Assembly: GCA_002812745.2 (NCBI GenBank)
Contig: NCSJ02000023.1
Coordinates: 1-64,000 of the forward strand
DNA length: 64,000 nt
Reading direction: 5' to 3'
Origin: Scytalidium lignicola
Lineage: Eukaryota > Ascomycota > Leotiomycetes
The stretch's first letter is position 1, and each line of letters begins with the position of its first letter. The translations under genes were made by a program, and so were the position numbers. The notes beneath the pieces were generated by a model. The model made no database searches. It was given only the letters and a program-made list of their open reading frames with translations, and was not told where the DNA came from. This document shows positions 1 to 12,262 of this stretch, one piece after another.

Positions 1-116
1 GTCTTAACCATAAACTATGCCGACTAGGGATCGGGCGATGTTACTTTTTTGACTCGCTCGGCACCTTACGAGAAATCAAAGTCTTTGGGTTCTGGGGGGA
101 GTATGGTCNCANNGNT
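1..116 (+). rRNA. 18S (small subunit) rRNA, internal fragment
   Basis: Positions 1-108 read as the conserved internal part of eukaryotic 18S rRNA, in the sense direction: the stretch containing 'ctatgccgactagggatcgg', 'gactcgctcggcaccttacg' and 'tctttgggttctggggggag'. The match can be followed to about 116 if the Ns at 109, 112, 113 and 115 are read as the expected bases. It then stops abruptly and no other rRNA sequence follows. The fragment abuts the 3' end of an unrelated protein gene on the other strand. It is most likely a misjoined contig end, and less likely a dispersed rDNA pseudo-copy. Confidence 0.93.
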
Positions 117-120
117 TGNN

Positions 121-1511
121 GCATCTTGCTCTGTGGTCTTCTTCACCAGGACCCTGATACGTCCAATCAACATATCAAGGAGCTTCTCATTCTCAAATCC
201 TTCGACTACTTCTCCTGGTGTGAGGTACTCAAGATCAAGACGTGCTTGCCGGAATTGCTGTGCGATTGTTTCGATAATTTTCTCTGGATCGGAAAGGGAG
301 GATGGAAAGCCCAGGGTTGTGAGTTCAGAGGTTAAGGCGGAGAATCTAGAGCACTGTTCGAGGGCCTGAGATTGTGAGAGAGCTAGCTGTGTCAGAACAG
401 TGTTAATGGCATGATCCAGCGTTGAGTGGTCGTGATTTCCTTTATCTGAGATGAATTCGGAGAGTTTCTCAGCCAGTCGTGCCCGGTTGTCTTCGTTGAA
501 TGCTAAAGTAGCGTTGAGTTCCTTGATCTGAGATTGTAGTTCTTTGAGCTGTACATCTAAGGTCTCGGTCCTGGGATCCGGGACAGAAAGGCTGACTTGA
601 ACCCCGGCACTAGACATCGAGACCGATTTGCATGGCGAGTTGGGCATCGACAGCGGCGGAGATGGGAATGACACTCTGAGATGATCAGGGGTACTGGTAA
701 TCATCTCATCATCCAAGGGAGTGGAGTGGAAATCCTCAAAGGTTACCATGAAATCGTCGTCATGGTCGTCGTCAAAAGAGTCTCCAGCCGCCCCGGTCCA
801 ATTGGGGTCACTAATCGTAGCGTCGTCATCCTTCTCCTGCAGGTGTAGCTTCCCACGAAGCATAGAGATCTCCTGTTCTAGTTCAACAACCCTAGTAGTA
901 AGGTCACTGTCCACAGAAATCACCGATCCGGATTCTTCTCCAAGCTGGGTAGCAAGGTCCTGGTCATCTATCATCCTTTGCATCTCAGCATCCCGAATTT
1001 CCAGCTCTTTCCTGAGTCGCTCAACCTCCGACCTGCGAACTCTCACTTCACGTCTCTTCTCAGACTCGATAAAATTAAGTTCCTCACTCAACCTATGTCG
1101 TTTTAATCTTCTCTTGACTCGACCTTCGAGGACCTGCCGTAGTGGTGCGAACTGCAGTTCGCCGGAGAATGGCACCTCATCACGCTCCCGGTTCAGCAGG
1201 GCAGCAGGCATGGAATGACGACGGTTCTGGGATGGAACCGCCTTGAGAGATGTCCGACGCATGAAAGGTGTGAGGCCCGAGGACGGAAAGCTGGAATCAA
1301 TCGCTGGGCCCGGATCCGAAAATCTGACGCGTTTGCGGGCTCTCTTGGGCGTCGACGGAGGTGTCGATGTTCCTGAGCCTCGAGAAGCGGCAGCAGCCAT
1401 GGTGTTTATTTCCAACACTCCCCTCAGGAGACCCCCACTACTACGTCTCTTTCTCCTCACTGCAATCGGTCTATCGTCGTTATTCTCCATTAAGGTGTCG
1501 GGATCCGCCAT
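121..1511 (-). CDS. coiled-coil protein of unknown function, 3' end missing
   Basis: I do not recognise this gene. The start is taken at the ATG at 1511 (MADPDTLMENNDDRPI), because the longer open frame begins at a non-ATG codon and crosses an N. About 460 residues are readable. The N-terminal 100 residues are basic and Ser/Pro-rich (TPPSTPKRARKRVRF). Two long charged coiled-coil stretches follow, roughly residues 135-240 and 320-370, separated by an acidic stretch (DDDHDDDF). The frame stays open into the adjacent 18S fragment, but those last codons are antisense rRNA and not protein, so the true C-terminus is not in this window. Such fungal proteins are often nuclear or cytoskeletal; no function is assigned here. 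Confidence 0.72.
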
Positions 1512-2234
1512 TCTGAGGTGGCGGTGTATAAAATTACAATTTTGCTCGGACGGACTTCTGGGGTCTCGAAGGGTTTCAAAAAANTTCAAAAATTGCTTAA
1601 CTGATAACTCAACAATGCAAGCAAACATGCAAAACTACTTGTAAAGATACAGAAAGGAGCATCTATGGGACGCGATTGTGAGAAAATGGGGTAGCAGGTG
1701 GCATAGGAGGTTGAAATTGCAGATATATGGAGACGTTCAAGGTCGTTGTTTACAATCTACCCCATCTGGGCTAGTGGGGCGCCGCCGGCTTCAGGGGTTG
1801 GTCAGAAACTACTGCGAACCACCGAAAATGGTTGGCCGAGGACACGTCAACATGGCATTTTGGCTCCACGTTGGGCAGTTCGAGGACGTGATGTTTATTA
1901 TTATGGCCGCTATTTATTTATCATTCGTTCTCTTAATGGACCCAATATAGAACCAGGTTGCGAGAGAAAATCGCTGACATGCCAACAGAGCAGTGGAGCC
2001 TGTCATCTCGGGTCCTGTAACTGCCTATTGGCCTCATCTCCCGAGTTGGACTCGATGACTCTTCCATCCCAGCAATTTGCAACTCTGGGGATCCCCTCAA
2101 ATTTAACTTTCGAGATGTTTGGAAAATTCCTCACCGCCAGAACGATATGTCATGGCTCATATCGTGGGTGGATTTCGAGCTGTCGCTTAATATATACAGT
2201 ACATGCTTCTCGTCAAATAGATAATAAATAATCC
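1512..2234. other. intergenic, tandem genes
   Basis: This is the 5' flank of the coiled-coil gene and the 3' flank of VPS41, both on the minus strand. It contains one N at 1584 in a poly-A run. Open frames on the plus strand here (1678-2231) overlap one another and have no recognisable product. I see nothing else. Confidence 0.5.
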
Positions 2235-5200
2235 CTATGGCGTACACACTGGACAGCCATCCCTTATCTGGTCCCTCAATATTCTCGCATGCGTAACTTT
2301 GGTGCCTATGCTGTGCGTCTGCACAAACTCCCCATTTTCATCCAGCTCCACCGTCGGCGGGGTTACTGGTCGTTCGGGGTTCTTGTAGCTAAGCAGATGC
2401 GAAAGATGGAAGACATGACCACATGCAAACCCGACTAACGTCTCATTTTCGCTCCCTGTGAAGGGTTCTCGACAGCCGACGCAGTGCCCAGGCTGTGGTG
2501 GCTCGTGGGTATGTTCTGGAATATGCGTCTCTGTCTCCACGTCAATGTGATCAACAGTCTTTTGCACAACATCAAATTTAATGCCTTTGCGTTGGCCAGC
2601 ACGCAATGTACTCTGCGCCGCAGCAACTTCACCACGTAGCACTTTCGCAACTCCAAAACTAATACTGTGTTGAATCTCGTATTCCTTTATCATTCGACTG
2701 AGACCATCTCTGAGCCCTTCTATTTCCAGACCCTCTGGAATGCGACGCACGAGTGTGATCGGGTTGATGGCCGTGCCGACTTCTTCGAGGAGACCACGAA
2801 TGAATCGAGGCTTGTCCATAGAATAGTTCAGGAGATCTTCCCAAAGATCGTTGTCATCCTGTTCCTTTGCAAATGAAATCGCTTGAGACACATCGCCGAG
2901 TTTGTCGATGATGAGATATAGAGCACGTTTTGTTTGGCCGGTCTTGGAATACAGGTATACAAGCTCTGGGATATACTCACGTTCCTCGCACACTTGAGTT
3001 GCCTAGTGTATTTTAAAGATTAGTTTTGAGGGTTATGTGGAATGGACAAGGGGTTTTACCTTTTCAAAAGTGTAGTAAGTAGAGGATTTCAAGAAATCCA
3101 TAAGCAAGGATCGGTCATACGTAGCAAACAACTGCATCGCAAGATCTGCAACGCTGTCGACAAGAGCCCGGCTTTCAGCAACGAGCCTCTCTTTATTCAC
3201 ACCACCGAGTTCTTCAATCCCCTCGCCAACCCATAATTCCTTCAGGTAGAAATATAGATAAAGACGCAGCTTGTGTTCCTCCAATTGTTTCACGACCACC
3301 TCTGGACTAAGTAACCCATGCTGGGCCTCATCCACAAGGAGAGAAATGGCTTCTGAAGCAGCTTCTTGAAGTTCTTCAATCGGTGCATTGCGCATCTGTT
3401 CTTTTGAGACTCGTAGCAAGATAAAACCGGGAATATCATCCGCGATCGCATCGATAAGATGATATTGTTTTATCAGATTCATAGCATTGTCAGCATCATG
3501 GAGCTGGATGTAACACTTCAGGGCTTCTCTCGGTCGTCCATCAGCGGTATAAAGTTTACCTAGGCTTTCCATCACAATTCGCCAGTCTCTACCAACTTCA
3601 CCATCTTCAACACTATCCTCACTGAAATCGCGGGATTTTAATTGATTCTCTAGTGCTGTCGTAATGCTCTTGATATCCAGAAGATCTGGAGACCAATTCT
3701 CAAGTAACTCTTTGACCCGAGGTCGGTTGTGTGCAATGTAATGACCCAAGACTACATCATATATCGTAGATGGCAGCTGTGGCTTCATTTGAGTCGGTAT
3801 GAAGTTCGTAATCTCATCGAATCTATTCGCTCCAGCAAACGTCCAGACCCAGTGCTCCCACCTTGTCGAAGTTCCCAAAACCTTTCCACAGACTTTCCCT
3901 GCTTCTACCCAATTGCCTTCCTCGATCAGTTGTTGTATCCACAACTCACCAATGCGCCGCTTTTCTTTCTCGACAGCCGAGTCAATCACTTGAACTGCAG
4001 CATCCCCTGCAGAAGTACTTTCATCATAGAAATCGTCGCCAAATTGTACTCGATCTGGCGTGCCCGGACCAATCTCTGCAAGCTTCTCTACTGATGTCGA
4101 GATGACCTCGGGGTGTTCATGAACTAGTTCCCATGCTTTCTGGTTCTCATCATGCTCTAGGAGCCAGGCTAGATGATCCGAAAGATCTCGTTTAGTCGCA
4201 AGGACACAGTCATAGGGACTTTGAATAAAAATCTTCATTCCAGGGGGCTTCATATGAGGGTGTGCCGACTGTACACGATGATGCCCAGGCCGAATACTAC
4301 CTGTAGTGCTCACTCGTCTACCAGAGCCAGTATCACTCCCGCCACCATTGCTATGAACACTGGCAGTAGAGCTGAGTAGCGCTGTTGCATTTATTGTGGC
4401 ACTCAGAGTAGCATTCCACATGCCACTGCCCATACCACTCAGTGCTTCCAATGCACCGCGAGGAGTAGGAGTTGCCTGGACTGCTCGTGTTGCAGGCAAG
4501 ACTCCCAAATGGTAGTCTGAAGACGAGAGTCTCTCATATCTACTGATGGTCAATCCATCAGTATCAACTTCCTGAGAAGACACTAGATCTAATAATCGAA
4601 GCTCTGGTGAAAGAGCATTACGTCGGCGAATTATACCACCCCTTGGCTCACTACTTGTAGTAGAGGCTGCTGAGCTCTTAGACTTGTGGCCTTTTGCTGA
4701 AGCAGACTCTTTACTTTTTGTTGCCTTCTCTTCTTCCTCCTCCTCCTCTTCGTCTTCGTCCTCTGCGGGGATATATGCAAGTACTAGAAGCAGAGTGGGG
4801 GTATATAGCGATAATCCAGAAACAACGCAATCCAAGCGCAATCTGCGAGAGTTAGCCAAGGGCCACTACTCCTATGAGGATATTCACTTACATTTTAATA
4901 ATGTCGGCGCTACCCAGAGTCCTCTCACCAACATTTTTCCCTTTACCAATGACACCAGGATGAACATTAATGATCCAAACCTTACTTCCCCATCCAACCA
5001 ATAACTTCTCAACTCCATTATTATTCTTGAAAACCTGTTTTAACTTTGTCGCTGCTGCAGATGATGTAGCAGCGTCACCTGGTTCTTCGTCATCTGTCTG
5101 AAGATTGCTCTCGTCAATCCATTCAGCTCGTGCTTTCCACACACTAGCCATTTCTTCCCAATTGCCCTCGTCAGGCCGGTCAATATGAGCAATTCGCTTC

Positions 5201-6278
5201 CATGCGTCTTCGATATCGACGCTTTCCAAGTGCAAATGCGACCGCATAATTTTAATGCCCATCTCATTGATCCATACAACATATTTACCTGACAAAGACC
5301 ATTTAATCGTACTAATCGGTCCCTCTCCATAATGTAGCACAGTATCCTTGCCATTATTTGCACTCAGACCAAGAGAACCAAGTAAGCCAGTCGCTGTGGC
5401 CGAATAAGTCCCAGTTGTAGTTGTGGAGCTGTTTCCAGGTCGAACTCCAGTGGTCAGCACCAAGTTACCAGCCAATCCTCCAGAGAGATACGTCCGATCA
5501 TTCCTGTAATCCGGCGACAAAGCCACCGCCTGAACTGGTCTAGCAAAGTCCCTGAAATGTACATCCTTTGTATCAACAAGAGAGGCTACACAAACTTTGC
5601 CATCGATTGATGACGTAGCAATATGGATTGCGTTCGAAGGAATGTTCAGTACTGGTTGTGGTGTTCGGGCCGTTCGAGCACTCGTGGAAGCTTCTGATGC
5701 AACAGATGGTGTTCTCTGAGAGCCATGAGCCTGGCCTGCTACTCTTGCGACAGCATCGGGGACGGCGGTGGGAAGAGGCGGGGGAAATGGAGATATCGAT
5801 ACGCCTGAAATCGACGCGGAATGCGCGTGGTATACTCGAACAGACTGAAATGACGGCAGTGAAATTACGTGCTGGATCAAAGAAGTCAATATAACACCAC
5901 CCATATAAGACTCCCAAACTCACGATATTTCCGTTATGGGTTCCGATACACTACAGGTATGTTAGCTTCATGAACATGGCGGTCGACTCAGCACAGCAAT
6001 ACCATTTTGTCGCCAGCAACCAAGAATGTACTTGTAGCATCTCCGTTCCTGTATACTGGACCAAGATTACCGGTCATCTTAGCATACTTGAGTTTGGGCT
6101 CATCCTCCTCTTCATCCTCATCCTCCTCATCGTCATCATCCTCCTCTTCCTCATCCTCATCGGCGTCAGTGTCATCCTCGTCTTCGACTTCATCATTGTC
6201 GCCCGGTTTATCGTGTCCTCGTTCGTCCTGGGGAGGCAGATCCTTGGACTCTGCCTGTGAATCAGAGTCCTCTACCAT
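2235..6278 (-). CDS. VPS41: vacuolar protein sorting-associated protein 41 (HOPS subunit)
   Basis: Vps41 is the Rab7/Ypt7-binding subunit of the HOPS tethering complex, needed for fusion at the vacuole. Five exons read 6278-6003, 5950-5924, 5871-4892, 4842-3060 and 3002-2235, giving 1277 aa. The start is the ATG at 6278; the longer frame begins at GTG. In order: a strongly acidic N-terminus (about residues 20-65), the motifs LKYAKMTG and GTHNGNI, a beta-propeller region with RVYHAHSAS, the conserved DCVVSGLSLYTP block after exon 3, a clathrin heavy-chain-like helical region (YIPELVYLYSKTGQ, FIRGLLEEVGTAINP), and a C-terminal RING-H2-type domain (CVGC...CGHVFH...CPVC). All four introns have GT-AG ends, and joining them restores family motifs exactly, as in DIIK-ILRLDC. 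An extra Ser/Glu-rich insertion lies near residue 445. The promoter is shared with the divergent gene at 6701. Confidence 0.95.
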
Positions 6279-6700
6279 GGCGGCGAGCTCTCCGATCACA
6301 TCTATTGTGTCGTAGCAGGGGTAGCTCTATTCACAGCGTCAAACGGTGGAGAGCTTCCCAACGATCAGGTACCGCGGCTGGTGATTACGGTGCGCGGTAA
6401 AAGCTATTGACCTCTATTCAACTACGCGCAAGAGACTTTCGAGATTTCACAAGTTAATTCCCTAATTCGGAGCTATGTAAGACTCACTCGATAGCTTCTT
6501 AGTTACAAAGAGCAGACCTGCCTTTATTTATTAAAATCATTGGGTGTTACACTTCCAGGTTTGGCTGTACACGTGTATGGGAATTTTAGCAATAACACTC
6601 TTGCAGTCCACCGTAATATTTTTGATGTGCCGTCATAGCTTTTGAAAAAGCTCCCTCAAGCAATGCAGTGTAGAATGCATCGCGCATTCCCATTCAATCA
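6279..6700. promoter_or_regulatory. divergent promoter, VPS41 / RMND1-like gene
   Basis: This 422-bp spacer separates two start codons that face away from each other, so it must carry both promoters. It contains the perfect palindrome TACACGTGTA at 6568-6577, with a CACGTG E-box core (the Cbf1/bHLH type of site). No clear TATA box is seen for either gene. Confidence 0.6.
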
Positions 6701-7987
6701 ATGATTGTCTCAACTACATTCAAGCAGCTGTCATCAGCGGCAACAAGGCCGGTGCTCGATAATACCTGCCCACAATGCCTGCGATTGTTTCGTAACACAC
6801 GCCATCCGCAAACTTTACGCAGACGGACCTTCTTCTCATCGCCTTCAATTTTTCAGGCCAATGCGACCGCAGTGAAAGATACACTGCAGAATGAAGTGCC
6901 GGCACAACAGCGAAAAGCCTCTAGGGTTTCAGCTGGCAAGATATCATTGAGAAGGGTAGCTGCTGAAGCTCAGAGATCCCGTGATGCAGCACTACGAAGA
7001 CGGGATATATCATCTGTTGATGGCCAGAGCGGGAATAGGGCGACGGCGATATCAGTGGCAGATCAGTTTGACATGGATACAGTATGTCAGATTCTACGAT
7101 CGCATGGGTTTACCATAGATCCAGACGATACGGGCTTCGACTCCGATCAAGTGGTTCATACTCGAGGCGTCAATAATGGGGATATATTCGTCTTTCCTTC
7201 TGGGACTGTAGTGGCGTGGTCTTTACCTGAAGATGTCGTGCTAGATCTTGCTACGAAAATGCTGCTGCCGGCAGCAAGTAATCTACATGCGAAGAATATA
7301 GAAAAAGAAGATCTAGAATATAATGAGGATAATACACGAGATAATAGTGCCGTGAAGGGAGATGTGATTGTCCTTGGAACAAAACGAGAGGCACAAAACA
7401 ATGGACAATCAAAGTAAAACCTCCTCTTCATGTTTTACTCAATCGGTGGCTTACTGACCCATGATTTACAGTTCTAAAGTAGATACAACTCTTGCAAAGA
7501 TAGCCTTCTCCTCTGGGCTGGCCCGATCAACGAAGCTTGCCGTTCTAGAGACAATGCTCACCAAATACTTTGAATCAACAAGAACAATACCTACGCTCCT
7601 AGCCCAGGGCCGTCGATTACCGTTCAATCGCCGAGGAATGTTGAAAAAGACCGGAGAGCTTCTAGAACTCCGAGCGCAGCTCAACCACTACTCAGAATTG
7701 ACTGATTCTCTGCCAGATATATTTTGGGACAGCAGACATGAGCTGGGCTTAGAAGGCTATTATGAACAAGTTGGCAGGGCACTCGATGTTAATGTTCGGA
7801 TCAAGACCCTGAATGAGAAGATGGATTATGCTCAGGAGATTGCGAGTATTCTACGGCAGGCGATGAGTGAGAAGCATAGCGTTGAACTGGAATGGATCAT
7901 AATTTTACTCATTGCTGTGGAGGTGGTTTTTNGCGCTCCGTAACGAATGGAGGGAAAGGATGGAAAAGAGAGCAAAAAANTGTATAG
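6701..7987 (+). CDS. MRX10: mitochondrial RMND1/Sif2-family (DUF155) protein
   Basis: This is a member of the Rmd1/RMND1 family; mitochondrial members (yeast Mrx10, human RMND1) are inner-membrane proteins linked to mitochondrial translation. The exons are 6701-7413 and 7472-7987. The intron has a GT donor, CTGAC branch point and CAG acceptor, and joins at QS-N-SKVDTT. The N-terminus is Arg/Ser-rich with almost no acidic residues, like a mitochondrial presequence. The DUF155 core follows: GDIFVFPSGTVVAWSL, then the conserved stretch around LPDIFWDSRHELGLEGYYEQ, and a C-terminal hydrophobic helix WIIILLIAVEVVF. An N at 7932 after five Ts appears to break the frame. Without it the protein runs on as ALRNEWRERMEKRA, typical of the family end. 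Dropping a second N at 7980 gives a stop at 7985-7987; keeping it moves the stop to 8001. Length about 408 aa. The Mrx10 assignment over cytosolic Rmd1/Rmd8 rests on the presequence. Confidence 0.87.
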
Positions 7988-8231
7988 GATTGTTAATATA
8001 AGTAAACGTGAAATATACCCCCTCCACACCAGCTTCCTTCAGCATGTTTCTGAAGTTAATATGAACTCGAAAACGACTAAATTCCTAGTAAGATCAGGTT
8101 CCGAGACTTTGACGTGTCTTAGGACCAATCCATTAGTAAATAAGCTCTCAGGATCCAATCAATATAAATACCTTAATACGCTCCAAGCCAACTTGATCAA
8201 GAATCTGCTCTTTACTCCCTAACAATCATAC

Positions 8232-9069
8232 TCATGCTTCTAAGAAGATCCCCCCTAAGCCTTCCTGAACATCTAACTTCTGCTTCGATATCGAATCAAA
8301 ACCACCCAGCACAAGATCTGTCAACACTACACCCTGCTCGGCGACGAGTTTCTCGAGCTCGTCCTCACCATCAGCAGGATATCGCACGTATAGCGTTGAA
8401 CCAGGCGTATCCTTCACGGGATGAACATTATTTACAGGAAGGGCCGCCGTTTTAGGTGCTTGTGCCGCGGAATCAATGCTAAGTATGACAGGATACTGCT
8501 TCACTAACTCAATACATCGTTCCTTGGGTAGAACTAGAGTCAAACTCTTGACACCATACACCTTACTTGGATGTTCAATATTCTCAGGAGCGCTCGGCAC
8601 CCTCAACGTCCGTGGCGTAACATCATGGCAGAAAAATGGCAATTGTCCTCTCTTGACATCGTTCGGAAAAGTCACCTCCCACTTCAATTCCTGTCCATCT
8701 TCTCGTTTCCTTCCGCCCGCTTTTGGTGGAGCGTAGCTGATGCTACCCTCTGACCCCGCAAGTCTCTTACTCAACCCCTCATAATGCGTCTTCGCATCTT
8801 CATCCGTCGTAAAGGCAAAGTCTATGATTCCCAGCTTCTTTTCTCCCCACCAGTGCCCTTCTTTATTCTTCGGGTCATCATCGACAAATGCAATCAACTC
8901 AAGATAGCTTCCGTCTTGAAACGTGATGAGCCTATTCGCTGTCTTCCCATCGGCATGAACCCCACCTGGGGTGACGTAGAAATTCTTGGTGAGCCAATCT
9001 GGAGGATTCAAAANCGTCTTTGTATGGGACCAGGATAATGATATGGTCCAGACAGGCTTTCTTCGACAT
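8232..9069 (-). CDS. glyoxalase-like (VOC fold) domain protein
   Basis: The start is the ATG at 9069, MSKKACLDHIIILVPYKDV, which runs into LNPPDWLTKNFYVTPGGVHA only if the N at 9014 (after four As) is dropped. The resulting 278-aa protein opens with the LDHIIILVP strand and then has PGGVHADGKTANRLI, DGSYLELIAF and HWWGEKKLGIIDFA. This order is typical of the fungal glyoxalase-like family (PF13468 type). The conserved His of LDH and the Glu of YLELIAF are candidate metal ligands, by analogy with the VOC fold. The substrate is unknown; the family is not the canonical methylglyoxal lyase. The gene converges on the RMND1-like gene, with about 245 bp between stop codons. Confidence 0.85.
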
Positions 9070-11788
9070 GATATTATGAGTGGTATTTACAACCAGAGAC
9101 TCAAATTATAAGATTTATATTTCCCAAAGGCGATAGTGATTGACTGGTTAAGCTGCCTAAAGTGGGAGTTTAACATTAAGTAATCATTAAAGTATGACGC
9201 GAGATGTCAACTATTTTGCTTAATCGATACGACTTCTAATTGCCGGCTTCTCAATTTCTCCAACTACATTGTACGCTCATCACCTACTAGAGAAAATTTG
9301 AAATATTCATTGGGATAAGTTGATCAACTATTCTACCACATATGTATATTCCTTATCTTACGATTCTATCAACAATTAAATTGTCATATATATCGAGCTG
9401 GTTTATATAAATGTTCTTCACCCAGCTGTGAGCCGTATATGGTCTATGGTGTTGCTCTCCTACAATATACGCTCCGATGTCCTTTTGTCAACAAGGCCAC
9501 CATGTGCGATTTGGCAGATGCGCAATAATCAGGCTTCTGCAATGTTACATACAGCAAATGATATGCATTTCCATTTTTTAATTATGTCTCCATGGGTTTG
9601 ATATGTAATAGAATCATCAGAATATACCAAAAAAATATAAAGTAGGATATGCAAGTAAATGACGAAAAGGAATTGGAATGGTATTCATTGATTGATTCCA
9701 GAGATATTCTCTATAATTTTTTCAAATCCGGCTCAAAACCATGGTTTTTAAAACTCTGCTGCGCCCATGGAGACAGATGACTTTGGCTGTCTAAAAACTT
9801 GGGAGTTCGTGGTATTTCTCCTGCTAGACATTCTCTTCAAAAATACCACGCAGATCTACTCTCTTCCGCCAGGGAATATGCTACGTGGCTATTATCGTCA
9901 TTAATTTCTTTCATCAATCCCAATCATCAATCTATTCATTCATTCATTAGATATTTTAATTAGACTCGTCCCAATTTTCATAACGTGCACTGGGCTCTAG
10001 AAAGTCTAGTTGATTTCGTCCATACAGCTCTCCAAGAATATCACTCGAGTATGTCGCACATCCGAATAGGCTGCAGAAAGTATTTCTGAGATGGTGCAGC
10101 ATTAGCAGGCACGTCTAACTGCTGGACATGGAGTATTCACGCTATGCTCCTTTTCGTTCCAGTGAACAGTCATAATTTGTTTATTTTGATTTAGGTTGTT
10201 CTCAGGCAAAAGCTTAGATTATCATCACCATCTACATACGATGTCATCGGCATAAATGTTTGTTTGCGGGGAAATACTGCATTGGCAATGAGCGGAAGTA
10301 GACAAGTACACGAAACTGTTTCATTCTTAAGATGGATACATGCTAGAAGATAGAAGGTCCTATAAAACTTGCTCTTGATCTTTTCAAATGATTTTATTCT
10401 ATGGAGTGGATCATTGAACCATAACTCTTAATATGCCTTCCGTTTAGGTAGAATCTTTTGCTTGTATGAAGTGGTGTTTCTAGAGGGACTCAGCCCCACA
10501 GCTCTGGCATCAGAAATTGCATGACTAGTGTGTCCTTTTATGGTATGCTCAATCTCCGTTGAGATGTCTCATCTAGATTAGACTTGCTTCGTCCCTGGGG
10601 CCTTGCTGAGGAATAGTGACGTTTCTTTGCAAAGCTTTCTTCCATTTGCACTTGCAAAAAGGTTGTCAAGAACCTTTTCTCGTCAAGCGTGTAGAGAATA
10701 TGAGTATAACCTCTATTGTTGAGGTTATGATTGTGATTGATTCTATTCCAATTTCTAGTAGTGGTTTGAATGATATATAGGAAATCCAGCCAGGGTGGAT
10801 GGTGAAAATATCACTCAATCGTGCAGCTGGATCATATGGAAGCTGGAAGTTGAAGTGGCTCATCTAAGTCAAGCTTACACCGCGCTAAACACTTGACGGT
10901 CTCGAGCTCACAAACTGTGGGGAGCTACTTGTGCTAGTCCGTTTAGGAAGATTGGAGAAACAAGTAAGTCATTTCTTAAACGTCAGCAGGGAGGGCCCGA
11001 CTCTGCGCCACGCGGACTCCCGCAGCCCGTCGAGTTTTCAGCACGGCCTGGGTGACAACTGCACCGCCACTTCCTCGCTCTCCGGTACTGTGCCGGTGTG
11101 GATTAACAAGCCATTGTGATTAAACCGTAGTCGCTTTGTATTGGTCAGTAAGTGAATTTCGATGTCCGGGGGTTGCAGCAGTGTGGAACTAGGGTCCATG
11201 GATCTTCGTTAATTAAGCGTGGGCCCACCTTGTGGCATCAAATATCATAACCCTAGCAAAGCCAACCAGTCCAAATTTCTCGCCAAAATTGAAATTCAAA
11301 CTCATTGGTTACGGAGTACTACTCTAGCTAGACTCCACTAACTCATAATCCAGCTTGGATCCGCTAGAAAAACTGGCGAGAAATCTCGATGAAGGTGAAG
11401 TTGAAGTATCCGATCTCAGGAAGCTTTAAATTATTGCAGTTGAGATAGATCTGGGCGGAGGTGCAAACTCGGTCACCGAGCCCTTTTTCACTCCATACCA
11501 AGGAGAGCTCCCACCACCAAATTATGCGAAACTAGAAATGGTCTTTTCTGTCTATGGAGAGAGGAGGCTTCCTGATCGATAGGAAGATCCGGAATACAAG
11601 ACTTTTCCCGTTACATTGAACACCATAACTCTTTTTTAGGTCACGGGTTTTTGCCAAGGAAGTTGCAAGAGTCAGTATGCACTACAGTAATAGACAAAAT
11701 AGTTGCAAGAGACATAGATAAACGAAGAGTGTGTATACTGTTTTATTTATATTCAAATTCAAATATTTAGATACCCATTTTTTCACTC

Positions 11789-11990
11789 CTAAATAATTGT
11801 AGCTCTAATAATGCCCTCTAGTTCAGAGGATTTGGGGTTTACCAGTCCTTTAGATCCTGCTACTTTCTCATATAGGACCTTCCTACCCACTTGTTCTTCA
11901 GACTCATTATGAAGAAGGCGGCTTTCACGAAAATATAGTTTGATCACTTTGCAATATCCATACCTACTGGGGATACTAAGACGGATAGCT
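11789..11990 (-). pseudogene. possible relic of a protein gene
   Basis: One frame of the minus strand is open for about 67 codons and has balanced, protein-like composition (SIPSRYGYCKVIKLYFRE, then SEEQVGRKVLYEKVAGS). It ends at a stop at 11789-11791 and is preceded upstream by several stops in the same frame. No family is recognised. It could be a decayed exon or simply a chance open frame. Confidence 0.2.
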
Positions 11991-12248
11991 CTAGCTAGAC
12001 TTTTAAAAAAAATCTTGCTACTAGGAGTTTAGGAAATTCTGATGTTAGTCCAATCGGGATAGATTTCGGAAACAATGTTTGAGGCGTTTGGATTTCACAA
12101 GGAGTACCTTATCAATTAGATCACCTAATCATAATTTCTCTCAAGTCTAGTGATACTTTTTTCTATTTTAAAGAAGCTTCTCCCCTATTGGTTAGGCATG
12201 AATAAAACCAGTCATGATGTCCTTTCGATATTATGGAGGGGTTGGACT

Positions 12249-12262
12249 TATGCACGTGCATA
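12249..12262. repeat. perfect 14-bp palindrome with E-box core
   Basis: TATGCACGTGCATA is its own reverse complement and contains CACGTG. It lies about 575 bp upstream of the SDR gene. It could be a bHLH/Cbf1-type site or chance. Confidence 0.4.

Noticed and set aside
66..118. C-terminal residues ending in PPEPKDFDFS of the first minus-strand open frame
   Set aside because: They are the antisense of conserved 18S rRNA and lie beyond a string of Ns, so they are not part of the protein.
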